A DNA stretch of 14,138 bases from the NCBI GenBank assembly GCA_037147235.1, contig JBAWVO010000168.1, positions 1 through 14,138 on the forward strand, read 5' to 3'. This DNA is from JANXQG01 sp037147235. GTDB lineage: Bacteria; Planctomycetota; Planctomycetia; Pirellulales; Thermoguttaceae. Every line of letters starts with the position of its first letter. The first letter of the stretch is position 1. The notes beneath the pieces were generated by a model. That model saw only the letters and a program-made list of their open reading frames with translations, was not told the DNA's origin and searched no databases. A program made the position numbers and the translations under genes. Positions 6,001 through 14,106 of this stretch are shown piece by piece.

Positions 6001-7287
6001 ATGTCAGACAAAGTCGTACGTCTCTCTCGGCGACGGTTTCTTAAGACCGCCGCGGTTTCCGGTGCCCTGGTCGCAGCACCGGGGCTGATCCCAGCCAAGG
6101 CCCTTGGTAAAGATGGCGCCGTGGCTCCCAGCGAACGCATCCTCCTGGGGGGCATCGGCATTGGTGGCCGGGGCAGCTACGATCTCGGATGCTTCCTGGA
6201 CGAACCGGAAGTTCATTTCACCTCCATCTGCGATGTCCGCGCCGATCGCCGCGAAGGGGTGAAAAACCGGATCGACGGCAAGTACGGCAACAAAGACTGT
6301 AGGATGTATCGCGACTTCCGCGAATTCCTCGACAAGAGCGGCGTCGACGCGGTATTGATCACCACCGGCTCGAATTGGCACTGCCTGTTGTCGATCTATT
6401 CGGCCAAGGCCGGCAAAGACGTCTACTGCGAGAAACCCTGCACGAAAAACATCGCCGAAAGCATCGCGCTAGCCGATGTCTTCCGCCGTACCGGCCGCGT
6501 CTTCCAAGGCGGCATGCAGCGCCGCAGCCTGCCCCACATGGAGTTCGCCATCGAACTGGCCCACGGCGGCAAGCTCGGCAAGCTCACCACGGTTTATGCG
6601 CACCCCGGCGGACTGGGCACGCACACGAGCGGTTGGGGCCAAGGCGAGGCCGATCCGCCGAAGGAACAAATCGATTGGGACCTGTTCCTCGGTTCGGCCG
6701 CATGGCGTCCATTCAACCGCGGGCTGTTGAGTTCGGAGTTTGAAAAAGGCGGTGGCATGGTCGGCGGCGGGAACCTGGAATGGGGCTCCCACTGCGTCGA
6801 CCTCTGCCAGTGGGCGGCCGAGGCGGACGACACGGCCCCCGTGGAATACTTCCCCATCGAAAAAGACGGCACGGCGTCGGCCCGCTATGCCAACGGCGTG
6901 AAACTGGTTCTCCGTAACAACGGCTGGCTGCCGTTAGGCTCATGCCCCGTGCGCTTTGAAGGCGAGAAGGGTTGGGTCGAAACGGGCGATACGGCGAAGC
7001 TGATGCTCAGTTCGCCGGCACTTCTGTCGGGCAAGAAGGTCCAAGAGATCGGCGGCTATCCGGCCAACTTCCACATCCGCAATTTCCTCGACTGCGTCAA
7101 GTCGCGAGGCATGCCGCGTGTGAATTACCAGGTAGCCGCCCAGTCGCACATCGCCTGCCATGCCTCGAACATCGCCATCTTCCTGAACCGCGCGCTGAAG
7201 TACGACCCGGTCAAGAACGAGTTCATCGGCGATGACGAGGCGAACCGTCTGCGCAGCGAAGCAATCCGTGACCCGTGGCATGTCTGA
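6001..7287 (+). CDS. Tat-exported Gfo/Idh/MocA-family NAD(P)-dependent oxidoreductase
   Basis: The 428-residue protein has a twin-arginine leader (LSRRRFLKTAAVSGALVAAP, 8-27). A Rossmann domain follows with the dinucleotide-binding loop GIGIGGRG at 51-58, ICDVRADRR at 76-84 and the family signature EKP at 144-146 (YCEKPCTKN), whose Lys is the usual catalytic or nicotinamide-side residue. The C-terminal half includes IDWDLFLGSA (224-233), GGGNLEWGSHCVDLCQWA (255-272) and NFLDCVKSRGMP (361-372), the ordinary planctomycete version of the family. It would oxidise or reduce a sugar or related polyol in the periplasm, with cofactor bound before export as known for Zymomonas glucose-fructose oxidoreductase. 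The substrate cannot be read from sequence. I chose the ATG at 6001: AAGGA lies 8 nt upstream and the Tat leader begins directly. The in-frame extension to 5887 runs back through the promoter and direct repeat. The HEAT-repeat gene follows after 65 nt. Confidence 0.88.
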   Translation: MSDKVVRLSRRRFLKTAAVSGALVAAPGLIPAKALGKDGAVAPSERILLGGIGIGGRGSYDLGCFLDEPEVHFTSICDVRADRREGVKNRIDGKYGNKDCRMYRDFREFLDKSGVDAVLITTGSNWHCLLSIYSAKAGKDVYCEKPCTKNIAESIALADVFRRTGRVFQGGMQRRSLPHMEFAIELAHGGKLGKLTTVYAHPGGLGTHTSGWGQGEADPPKEQIDWDLFLGSAAWRPFNRGLLSSEFEKGGGMVGGGNLEWGSHCVDLCQWAAEADDTAPVEYFPIEKDGTASARYANGVKLVLRNNGWLPLGSCPVRFEGEKGWVETGDTAKLMLSSPALLSGKKVQEIGGYPANFHIRNFLDCVKSRGMPRVNYQVAAQSHIACHASNIAIFLNRALKYDPVKNEFIGDDEANRLRSEAIRDPWHV

Positions 7288-7352
7288 GTGGTCTGCCGCG
7301 AAGCGAGTACACTTAACCGACGCAAAACCCAAATAGCCCAAGGAAATTGGAT

Positions 7353-9503
7353 ATGTTTACCTTTCAAACTCGCGTGATTCTCTCCGCAATGATCGCCTGC
7401 TCGACCCTCGCCGTGGCGGTTGGTGCCGCCACGGCGGCTGAAGACAAAGTGGCCGACAAAAAGAAGGAAACGATACTGATCGCCGTGCTCAAGTCCGAAG
7501 CGCAGTCCAGCGACAAGGCCATGGCCTGCAAACAGCTTGCGTTGTGCGGCACGAAAGATGCCGTACCAGCACTTATGTCACTGCTTGCGGATGAGCACCT
7601 AGCGGGGTGGGCACGCATCGCCTTGGAAGTCATTCCCGATCCGGCGGTCGATGAGGCCCTCCGCTCTTCGCTGGGCAAACTCAACGGCCGTTGCCTGATC
7701 GGCGTGATCAACTCGATCGGTTTCCGTCATGACTTCAAGGCCGTCGAGGCCCTTGCGGCGAAACTGAGGGACAACGACGTGGAAGTTGCCTCGGTCGCCG
7801 CAGTTGCCTTGGGCCACATCGGCGGCGACGCTGCCGCTATGACGCTCGAAGGGGCCCTCTCCGGCACCGCGCCCGCAGTCCGCTCCGCCGTGGCCGAAGG
7901 TTGTGTCCTCTGTGCGGAGAAGCAGCTTGCCGCCGGCAAATCCGATGAAGCCGCGCGGATCTGCGATCTGGTGCGCAAGACCGACTTGCCCAAGCAGCGC
8001 ATTCGCGAAGCCACCCGCGGCGCGATCCTTGCCCGCAAGGCCGATGGCGTGCCGTTGCTGGTTGAACTCTTGCAGTCGGCCGACAAGCAAATGTTCAATC
8101 TGGCGTTGACCGTGGCCCGCGAATTGCCCGGCAAGGGAACGACCGATGCCCTGGTGTCGGAACTTAGCAAGGCATCGCCCGAGCGGCAGTCGCTGTTGAT
8201 TCTGGCGATTGCCGACCATGGTGATGCGACCGCGATGCCGGCCGTGTTGCAGGCGGCCAAGACAGGCCCGGACGTGGTGAAGGTTACCGTAATCAAGGTA
8301 CTCAAACGGCTTGGAAATGTCTCGTCCGTTCCACTCTTGCTGGAAGCCGCAGCCGACGAGAACGCGTCGCTGGCGGCTACGGCCACCGAGGCACTTGCCA
8401 GTTTGCGCGGCAAAGAAGTCGATGCCGCAATTGCCGATCGGCTGCCCAAGGCCGATGGCAAGGTCCGCAAGGTTCTCCTCCAGTTGGTGGGCGACCGCGT
8501 CTTGACCGCGGCAATCCCTGACGTAATCAAGGCCGCTTCTGACGCCGACCTCCAGGTCCGTCTGCAAGCACTCACGGCACTTGGCTATGCCGTCGAGTTC
8601 AAGGATATTGCCGTCCTGATCGGCCGCGTTGCCGCGACGCCCGAGAACGCCGAAGAGGCCCAGGCTGCGGAAAAGGCACTCAAGGTAGCCTGTCAGCGCA
8701 TGTCGGACACGGAAACATGCGCGGCGAAGCTTGTCGCAGCGATGGAGTCGGCGAAGGTTCCGGCTCGGGTTAACCTGCTGGAAGCGCTTACCGCGTTGGG
8801 TGGAAAGAGGGCACTCGAAGCCGTCGGTGCCGCCGCCGCCAACTCCGACACCGATATTCAGGATGCCGGCAGCCGACTGCTAGGCGAGTGGATGACGCTC
8901 GACGCGGCTCCCGTGCTGGTCAACCTGGCGAAGACGTCTTCCGACACGAAATTTGAAGTCCGCGCCGTCCGGGCCTACATCCGCTTGCTCCGTCAGTTCC
9001 CCATGCGGGGCGAGGATCGCGCCGAGATGTGCCGCACGGCGATGGCGATCTCCAAACGAGACGCGGAAAAGAAGCTCGTTCTGGAGGTACTCCAGCGCTA
9101 TCCGAGCCTGGATGCCCTGCAACTGGCATGCGCAACGGCGAAAATAGCCTCGTTGAAGGACGATGCGAGCAAGACGGCGTTGGCCATTGCCAAAAAGATA
9201 CGCGGCAAATCGCCCCAGGTTCAGGAGCTTTTGGCGCAACTCAACCAGGAACTGGTGAAGATCGAGATTCTCAAGGCGGAGTATGGTGCCGGCGCAACGA
9301 TGAAGGATGTAACGGACACGCTCCGCAAAGGCGCACGCGGCTTTCCGCTGATCGTGCTGGAGGCGGCAACCTACAACGACGCCTTCGGCGGCGATCCAGC
9401 CCCCGGCACGATCAAGGAGTTGAAGATCGAATATCGCATGAACGGCAAGAGCGGCAAGGCGAGATTCACTGAGAACGCCGAGATCTTGCTGCCGAAGCCG
9501 TAG
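7353..9503 (+). CDS. Secreted HEAT-repeat protein with a small C-terminal beta-type domain
   Basis: The 716-residue protein has a signal peptide (hydrophobic to about residue 25, cleavage near ATAAED). A long alpha-alpha solenoid of HEAT/PBS-lyase-type repeats covers about 40-620, seen as recurring units such as KAVEALAAKLRDNDVEVASV, AAVALGHIGGDAAAMTLEGA and VPLLLEAAADENASLAATAT. The last 81 residues (636-716) form a different module: KIEILKAEYGAGATMKDVTD, then FGGDPAPGTIKELKIEYRM and NAEILLPK. This resembles C-terminal domains annotated as DUF3395-like in bacteria; that name is recollection. HEAT solenoids mediate protein contacts, so a scaffolding or binding role in the periplasm is likely and no catalysis is implied. 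The ATG at 7353 is preferred over the in-frame TTG at 7347 because AGGA sits 8 nt before it. It is 65 nt behind the oxidoreductase and may be co-transcribed, although a TACACT-TAA element lies in the gap at 7308. Confidence 0.82.
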   Translation: MFTFQTRVILSAMIACSTLAVAVGAATAAEDKVADKKKETILIAVLKSEAQSSDKAMACKQLALCGTKDAVPALMSLLADEHLAGWARIALEVIPDPAVDEALRSSLGKLNGRCLIGVINSIGFRHDFKAVEALAAKLRDNDVEVASVAAVALGHIGGDAAAMTLEGALSGTAPAVRSAVAEGCVLCAEKQLAAGKSDEAARICDLVRKTDLPKQRIREATRGAILARKADGVPLLVELLQSADKQMFNLALTVARELPGKGTTDALVSELSKASPERQSLLILAIADHGDATAMPAVLQAAKTGPDVVKVTVIKVLKRLGNVSSVPLLLEAAADENASLAATATEALASLRGKEVDAAIADRLPKADGKVRKVLLQLVGDRVLTAAIPDVIKAASDADLQVRLQALTALGYAVEFKDIAVLIGRVAATPENAEEAQAAEKALKVACQRMSDTETCAAKLVAAMESAKVPARVNLLEALTALGGKRALEAVGAAAANSDTDIQDAGSRLLGEWMTLDAAPVLVNLAKTSSDTKFEVRAVRAYIRLLRQFPMRGEDRAEMCRTAMAISKRDAEKKLVLEVLQRYPSLDALQLACATAKIASLKDDASKTALAIAKKIRGKSPQVQELLAQLNQELVKIEILKAEYGAGATMKDVTDTLRKGARGFPLIVLEAATYNDAFGGDPAPGTIKELKIEYRMNGKSGKARFTENAEILLPKP

Positions 9504-9579
9504 GCTGCCCTTGGCGGTTCCCTGCTCCTGCACTGGGAATCAGGCTGTGTGTGGCAAGATTCTCTGGCAGACGGATGCC

Positions 9580-9635
9580 AGTGGCACGGGCATCTTGCCC
9601 GTGTCGAATTCCACGGGCTGGAAGCCCGTGCCACT
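9580..9635. repeat. Composite inverted repeat with alternative hairpins
   Basis: The ends AGTGGCACGGGC (9580-9591) and GCCCGTGCCACT (9624-9635) are perfect 12-bp complements. Inside, CACGGGCA/TGCCCGTG (9585-9592/9596-9603, loop TCT) and CACGGGCT/AGCCCGTG (9612-9619/9623-9630, loop GGA) are perfect 8-bp hairpins. The sequence can fold as one long arm or two short ones. I recall this GGGCATCTTGCCC ... GGGCTGGAAGCCC unit as a dispersed intergenic repeat in planctomycetes. Confidence 0.75.
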
Positions 9636-9748
9636 GTTTGTGGTCAAAGCCTGTCCCATACGAACCAACTTAAGGAATTTACTCGTTCCACCCCACAATG
9701 TGTCCGGTATCTCGAAGCCCACCCCGGGAACTCGTGCCCATCCATTCC

Positions 9749-9850
9749 CTACGCCAACGGCGTTATGTCCCCTAGCCCAGGGTTGCCGCGCAGCGGCTAC
9801 CCTGGGAAACGGTATCCACGAAACCTTCTACGCCAACGGCGTTGTGTCCC
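9749..9850. repeat. 23-bp direct repeats flanking a 13-bp-stem hairpin
   Basis: The 23-bp unit starting CTACGCCAACGGCGTT is at 9749-9771 and 9828-9850 with one mismatch. Each copy carries the hairpin ACGCC-AAC-GGCGT. Between them CCCAGGGT-T-GCCGC (9776-9789) pairs with GCGGC-T-ACCCTGGG (9793-9806) around the loop GCA, 13 base pairs with one T-T mismatch. This looks like a dispersed intergenic repeat rather than a terminator, since no T-run follows. Confidence 0.75.
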
Positions 9851-9899
9851 TGGCAAAACAGGTGCTTCGCAACGTCTGGCAAAACACTGTCCAACAGAG

Positions 9900-9946
9900 C
9901 CGCCACGCAAGGCGGAATGGTGCTTGCGGAACGGCCGCTCAGCGGC
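9900..9946. repeat. Two further small hairpins of the spacer mosaic
   Basis: CCGCC (9900-9904) pairs with GGCGG (9911-9915) across six bases, and GCCGCT (9934-9939) with AGCGGC (9941-9946) around a single C. They continue the run of inverted repeats that fills this spacer. Confidence 0.5.
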
Positions 9947-9963
9947 GATAATGACGCCAGGAA

Positions 9964-9986
9964 AATTGGTGGGGCTCGTTTCGCTC
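9964..9986 (-). repeat. Inverted copy of the window-end repeat
   Basis: Read on the minus strand, these 23 bp match 14115-14137 with two mismatches (shared core CGAGCCCCACCAATT). The two copies bracket the esterase-rhamnosidase pair in opposite orientation. Confidence 0.7.
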
Positions 9987-10106
9987 CATCTCCCGATTGG
10001 GTGATCGGCCACGGGGTTCTTTGTAGAATTTCATCGATCATCATGCTTCAGCGACGAACGGTCCCTTGGCCGGGAGTGACATGAGACTTTGAAGGAAGAA
10101 CCGACG

Positions 10107-11216
10107 ATGAGAAACAGAATGGTTGTGTTGTGCGGGATCGTGGTGCTGTCGTTGATGCAGACGGCGTCCGCGGAAACCAAAATGGTTCTGGATATGCCGC
10201 TTGAGCGGCAGGTGTTCCAACGAAATGCGCAAGAGTGGGCGGAGGTCAAGGTAGCGGGAGCCGTTCCGGCGGATGCGACCCTGGTAGAGGCCAAGGCCGA
10301 ACTGGGGGCCGGATTGCGAGGCAAGGCTACCGATTGGATCGTTGTGGCCCAGGGTGAGCAGATCCAGCGTGGCAAGTTCGGCGGCAGTCTTAAACTGCTA
10401 ACAGGCGGCTGGTACTCGCTCAAGGTCCGGTTCAGGAAATCCGCAGCCGACCCGGCAGCACTCGGCGAGGCCTCGATTGGACAGGTCGGGGTTGGAGACA
10501 TCTATATCACGGCGGGTCAATCCAATTCCGTGAACTACGGCCATCCGAGACAGAAATCGGTGGAAACCTTGTCGGTTTATTTTAACGGCAAACAATTCAC
10601 CCCAGCCGCCGATCCGATTCCCGACGCCTGCGGTGGTGGCGGCACGCCTTGGCCTATTCTGGGGGACATGCTGTCCCGGACGACCCGAGCGCCGGTCTGT
10701 TTTCGATCGGCAACCGTTAACTGGGTGCGGGTGCGTGAATGGGTGCCGGCCCACGCTTCGGGCAATATCGAGCGGCTCGTGGAACGGGCGAAATGGTTTG
10801 GTCCGGCGGGCGTTCGTGGCGTGCTGTGGGTGCAGGGCGAAGCCGATGCGGGCCGCCCAGATTTCACGCTGGCAGAGCAGTATGAACGGGAAGCGAAAAC
10901 GATGATCGAATTCAGCAGGCAAAAACTTGGCTGGCCGATCGACTGGTTCGTGGCCGGCACCTGCTACTGTCCCCCCCAAGGAGGACTGGATTGGAAGGAG
11001 GGCATGACCGCCGTGACCAGTGCCCAGAAAGCGTTGTGGGACAAAGGCATCGCCCTCCGTGGGCCGGACACCAACGATCTCATCGGCAACGCGAACTACC
11101 GGCACGACGGCATTCATTTCGGACCGCGCGGCCTGCTCGTGCATGCCGAGCGGTGGTACGCGGCTTTAAGTGCCCACTATCAGTTCGCGAATCCGGTGAC
11201 CACCAGGGCAAAATGA
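10107..11216 (+). CDS. Secreted SASA/SGNH-type carbohydrate esterase (sialate O-acetylesterase-like)
   Basis: The 369-residue protein has a signal peptide (MRNRMVVLCGIVVLSLMQTA, cleavage near SAE at 21-23). An N-terminal beta-type region (about 25-125) comes before the esterase domain. The hydrolase blocks are clear: DIYITAGQSN with the nucleophile Ser139 (131-140), LWVQGEADAG (240-249) holding the QGE block, and DGIHFGPRG (334-342) giving Asp334 and His337. Family members remove acetyl groups from sugars in pectic or hemicellulosic chains and sialic acids. Beside a rhamnosidase, acetylated rhamnose-containing polysaccharide is a reasonable inferred substrate. The start is the ATG at 10107, preceded by AAGGA about 10 nt upstream; an in-frame TTG at 10089 overlaps that site and is unlikely. 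The rhamnosidase begins 39 nt after the stop, so the two are probably one operon. Confidence 0.85.
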   Translation: MRNRMVVLCGIVVLSLMQTASAETKMVLDMPLERQVFQRNAQEWAEVKVAGAVPADATLVEAKAELGAGLRGKATDWIVVAQGEQIQRGKFGGSLKLLTGGWYSLKVRFRKSAADPAALGEASIGQVGVGDIYITAGQSNSVNYGHPRQKSVETLSVYFNGKQFTPAADPIPDACGGGGTPWPILGDMLSRTTRAPVCFRSATVNWVRVREWVPAHASGNIERLVERAKWFGPAGVRGVLWVQGEADAGRPDFTLAEQYEREAKTMIEFSRQKLGWPIDWFVAGTCYCPPQGGLDWKEGMTAVTSAQKALWDKGIALRGPDTNDLIGNANYRHDGIHFGPRGLLVHAERWYAALSAHYQFANPVTTRAK

Positions 11217-11255
11217 AAGACCCTATAACTAATTGAAGAGGAGAAGGACTTGATT

Positions 11256-13994
11256 ATGCGAATTCTTGTGGCCGCCGCAATCCTTTGCGGGTTTTCATCT
11301 CTACCGACTCCGGCCCACGCGGCTGGCGGAATCCAAGCGGAGAACCTCCGCTGCGAACATCTCGTCAATCCGCTGGGGATTGACACCCCTCAGCCGCGAT
11401 TGAGTTGGACCCTGCGGGCCACCCCGGCAGAGCAACGCGGCCAAATGCAGACCGCCTACCAAATCCTCATGGCCAGTAATGAAACGGCATTGGCAGCCGG
11501 GCAGGGCGACCTGTGGGATTCGGGCAAAGTGCCGTCGGACGCCTGTGCGGAGATCGTGTATGCCGACCGTTCCCTGGTCTCGTATCAGTGGTGTTACTGG
11601 AAGGTCCGCGTATGGAATAGGGAAGGCGTGGTTTCCGATTGGTCCGAACCGGCCTGCTGGTCAATGGGAATCCTCGATCCGAAACTCTGGCAAGGCAAAT
11701 GGCTCGGTTATACGAAGACTTCGCCGTCAGTCTCCGCAGCCGCCGTGGGTGGCAAACCGTGGGCACAAAAGGCACCCAGTCCGCTGTTTCGTAAGAACTT
11801 CGACGTCAAGAAACCGGTCGTCCGGGCGACCGCCGTCATCTGCGGCCTGGGTTACTACGAACTGCGACTGAATGGCGGCAAGGTGGGTGACCGAGTGCTC
11901 GATCCGAAGTTTACCCGCTACGACCGGCGGGCGTTGTATGCAACCTACGATGTCACTCGCCAATTGACGCAAGGTAAGAACGCCGTGGGAGTAATGCTCG
12001 GCAATGGGTTCTATAATCCGCACGCCAAGGATGTCTGGAACTTTGAGCGGTCGCCCTGGCGGGCGGAACCTGCGCTGCTCGTTCAACTGCGGATCGACTA
12101 CGCCGACGGCACGAGCGAAACCGTTGCCAGCGACTCAACCTGGCGGGCCTCCACCGGGCCGCTCCTTCACGACGGCGTCCGAAACGGGGAAGATTACGAC
12201 GCGCGACGGGAGATGCCCGGCTGGGATACCGCCGCCTTCGACGATTCCGCCTGGGAGAACTCGCAAGTCGTCAGCGGCCCCAAAGGCATTTTGCGGGCCG
12301 CAATGGCACCTCCGATCCGTGTGATGGAAACCATCAAGCCCCTGAGCGTGACGGAACCGAAACCGGGTGTCTTCATCTTCGATATGGGACAGAACTTCGC
12401 CGGATGGGCACAATTGAAGGTCTCGGGCACGGCAGGTACGAAGGTCACCCTGCGCTACGGCGAGCGGTTGGCCAACGGCAACCTCGACCGTAAGACGATC
12501 GATGTTTTCATCCAGCAGGGGCCTTTTCAGGCTGATTGCTACACGCTCAAGGGCCAGGGCGAGGAAGTCTGGGAGCCGCGATTCACCTACCATGGCTTCC
12601 GCTGGGTCGAAGTGACGGGCTTTCCCGGCAAGCCCACGTGCGACAATCTTCGTGGGCGCGTAGTCCACACCTCATTCACTCCGGCCGGATCGTTCGAGTG
12701 TTCCAACGAACTCCTGAACAAGATTCAGCAGATGACGCTCTGGTCGTACCGCAGCAATTTCGTCGGCATCCCGACCGACTGCCCGCAACGCGAAAAGAAC
12801 GGCTGGACCGGCGATGCCCACCTGGCGGCCGAGCAGGCGATGTACAACTACGACAACGTCGCCGCGTACGAGGCATGGATGAACGATTTTAAGGACGAGC
12901 AGCGTGCCACGGGCGAACTGCCGGGCATCGTGCCGACGTCAGGCTGGGGATACACGTGGGGCAACGGCCCGGCCTGGGACTGCGCCTACCTCCTAATTCC
13001 CTGGTATCTCTATCAGTATCAGGGCGACACCCGCGTGCTCGCCGATCATTACGACCAAATGAAACGCTACGTCGATTACCTCACCCGGCGGTCGAAGGGC
13101 CACATCGTGAATATCGGGCTAGGCGACTGGTTGCCCGCCAAGACGCAGACGCCGGTGGATGTCACATCGACGGGCTATTACTACGTCGATGCCCTGATCC
13201 TTTCCAAGATCGCCCGGCTGCTGGGCAAGGAAGCCGACGCCAAGACTTACGCCGAGTTGGCCGAGAAGATCCGGCAGGCGTTCCGCCAGAAGTTCTGCCG
13301 TGCCGGTGGAGCGGTGGCCAATAACAGCCAGACGGCACTGAGTTGTGCGATCTACCAAGACTTGGCCCGGTCCGAGGACCGGGAAGCGATTCTCAAGCAA
13401 CTGGTGGCCAATGTCGAACAGCATGGCGGCCATCTGGACACGGGCATCCTCGGTGCCAAGTACCTTTTCCACGCCCTGACCGACAATGGTCGCGTGGACG
13501 TAGCTTATCGCATTGCCACGCAGACGACGCCTCCGAGCTACGGCAGTTGGATCGCTCGCGGGGCAACCACGCTCTGGGAGGACTGGCACGACGGCGACTC
13601 CCGCAATCACGTCATGTTTGGCGATATCAGCGCATGGTTCTACAAGGCCCTGGCCGGGATCAATCTCGACCCCGATCAGCCAGCCTTCAAGCACATCATC
13701 ATTCGGCCGCGACCGACAGGCGATCTCAAGTGGGTCAAGGCGCGATACCAGTCGGTCTATGGGCCGATCGAGGTTGCCTGGAAGCGAAGTAGCGACTCCT
13801 TCTCGCTCGACATCACCGTGCCCGTCAACACGACAGCCACGGTTTACGTTCCGGCGAAGGAAGCGGCGGGCGTCACTGAGGGTGGCAAGCCGGCCGAAAA
13901 GGCATCGAACGTGAAGTTTTTGCGATTGGAGGAGGGTGCCGCCGTTTATGAGGTCGGTTCGGGGAGCTATTCGTTTGTTTCAACCGGTTCCTGA
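11256..13994 (+). CDS. Secreted alpha-L-rhamnosidase, glycoside hydrolase family 78
   Basis: The 912-residue protein has a signal peptide (MRILVAAAILCG to PAHA, cleavage near residue 22). It then follows the standard GH78 order: an Fn3-like start (ENLRCEHLVNPLGIDTPQPR at about 29-48), N-terminal beta domains (about 130-350), the domain with FDMGQNFAGWAQLK (about 375-388), an (alpha/alpha)6 barrel (about 475-805) and a C-terminal beta domain (HIIIRPRPTGDLKWVKARY). CPQREKNGWTGDA holds the proposed general acid Glu513, and TTLWEDWHDGDSRNH holds the proposed base Glu775. Length and motifs look complete, so it should be active: inverting release of terminal alpha-L-rhamnose from polysaccharide or glycoside. 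The ATG at 11256 is chosen because AAGGA ends 7 nt upstream; the in-frame TTG at 11250 would add two residues only. It follows the esterase by 39 nt. No promoter of its own is convincing. Confidence 0.95.
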   Translation: MRILVAAAILCGFSSLPTPAHAAGGIQAENLRCEHLVNPLGIDTPQPRLSWTLRATPAEQRGQMQTAYQILMASNETALAAGQGDLWDSGKVPSDACAEIVYADRSLVSYQWCYWKVRVWNREGVVSDWSEPACWSMGILDPKLWQGKWLGYTKTSPSVSAAAVGGKPWAQKAPSPLFRKNFDVKKPVVRATAVICGLGYYELRLNGGKVGDRVLDPKFTRYDRRALYATYDVTRQLTQGKNAVGVMLGNGFYNPHAKDVWNFERSPWRAEPALLVQLRIDYADGTSETVASDSTWRASTGPLLHDGVRNGEDYDARREMPGWDTAAFDDSAWENSQVVSGPKGILRAAMAPPIRVMETIKPLSVTEPKPGVFIFDMGQNFAGWAQLKVSGTAGTKVTLRYGERLANGNLDRKTIDVFIQQGPFQADCYTLKGQGEEVWEPRFTYHGFRWVEVTGFPGKPTCDNLRGRVVHTSFTPAGSFECSNELLNKIQQMTLWSYRSNFVGIPTDCPQREKNGWTGDAHLAAEQAMYNYDNVAAYEAWMNDFKDEQRATGELPGIVPTSGWGYTWGNGPAWDCAYLLIPWYLYQYQGDTRVLADHYDQMKRYVDYLTRRSKGHIVNIGLGDWLPAKTQTPVDVTSTGYYYVDALILSKIARLLGKEADAKTYAELAEKIRQAFRQKFCRAGGAVANNSQTALSCAIYQDLARSEDREAILKQLVANVEQHGGHLDTGILGAKYLFHALTDNGRVDVAYRIATQTTPPSYGSWIARGATTLWEDWHDGDSRNHVMFGDISAWFYKALAGINLDPDQPAFKHIIIRPRPTGDLKWVKARYQSVYGPIEVAWKRSSDSFSLDITVPVNTTATVYVPAKEAAGVTEGGKPAEKASNVKFLRLEEGAAVYEVGSGSYSFVSTGS

Positions 13995-14106
13995 GCCGCG
14001 TTCGTATGCCCATGACCCTAACCGCCTCGCTTTTTTCTGCCTTCCTTGGGACTGGCGCAGAAATCAGGCTCTTCCGGTTCTAGGTGCGGAATGCGAATAA
14101 TTGTAG

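Larger units (their letters stand above)
9504..10106. other. Repeat mosaic, no gene seen
   Basis: About 600 bp of spacer made of consecutive inverted repeats (9580-9635, 9749-9850, 9900-9946) and one half-copy of the end-of-window repeat (9964-9986). The open frames that cross it follow the hairpins and encode no recognisable family. A TAGAAT box at 10024-10029 could serve the esterase operon, but I see no matching -35 box at normal distance. Confidence 0.65.

Noticed and set aside
7599..8575. Two long minus-strand open frames (322 and 282 codons) opposite the HEAT-repeat gene
   Set aside because: They are antisense shadows of a GC-rich coding region; the plus-strand frame has a signal peptide, SD sequence and repeat periodicity, while the antisense peptides resemble no family.
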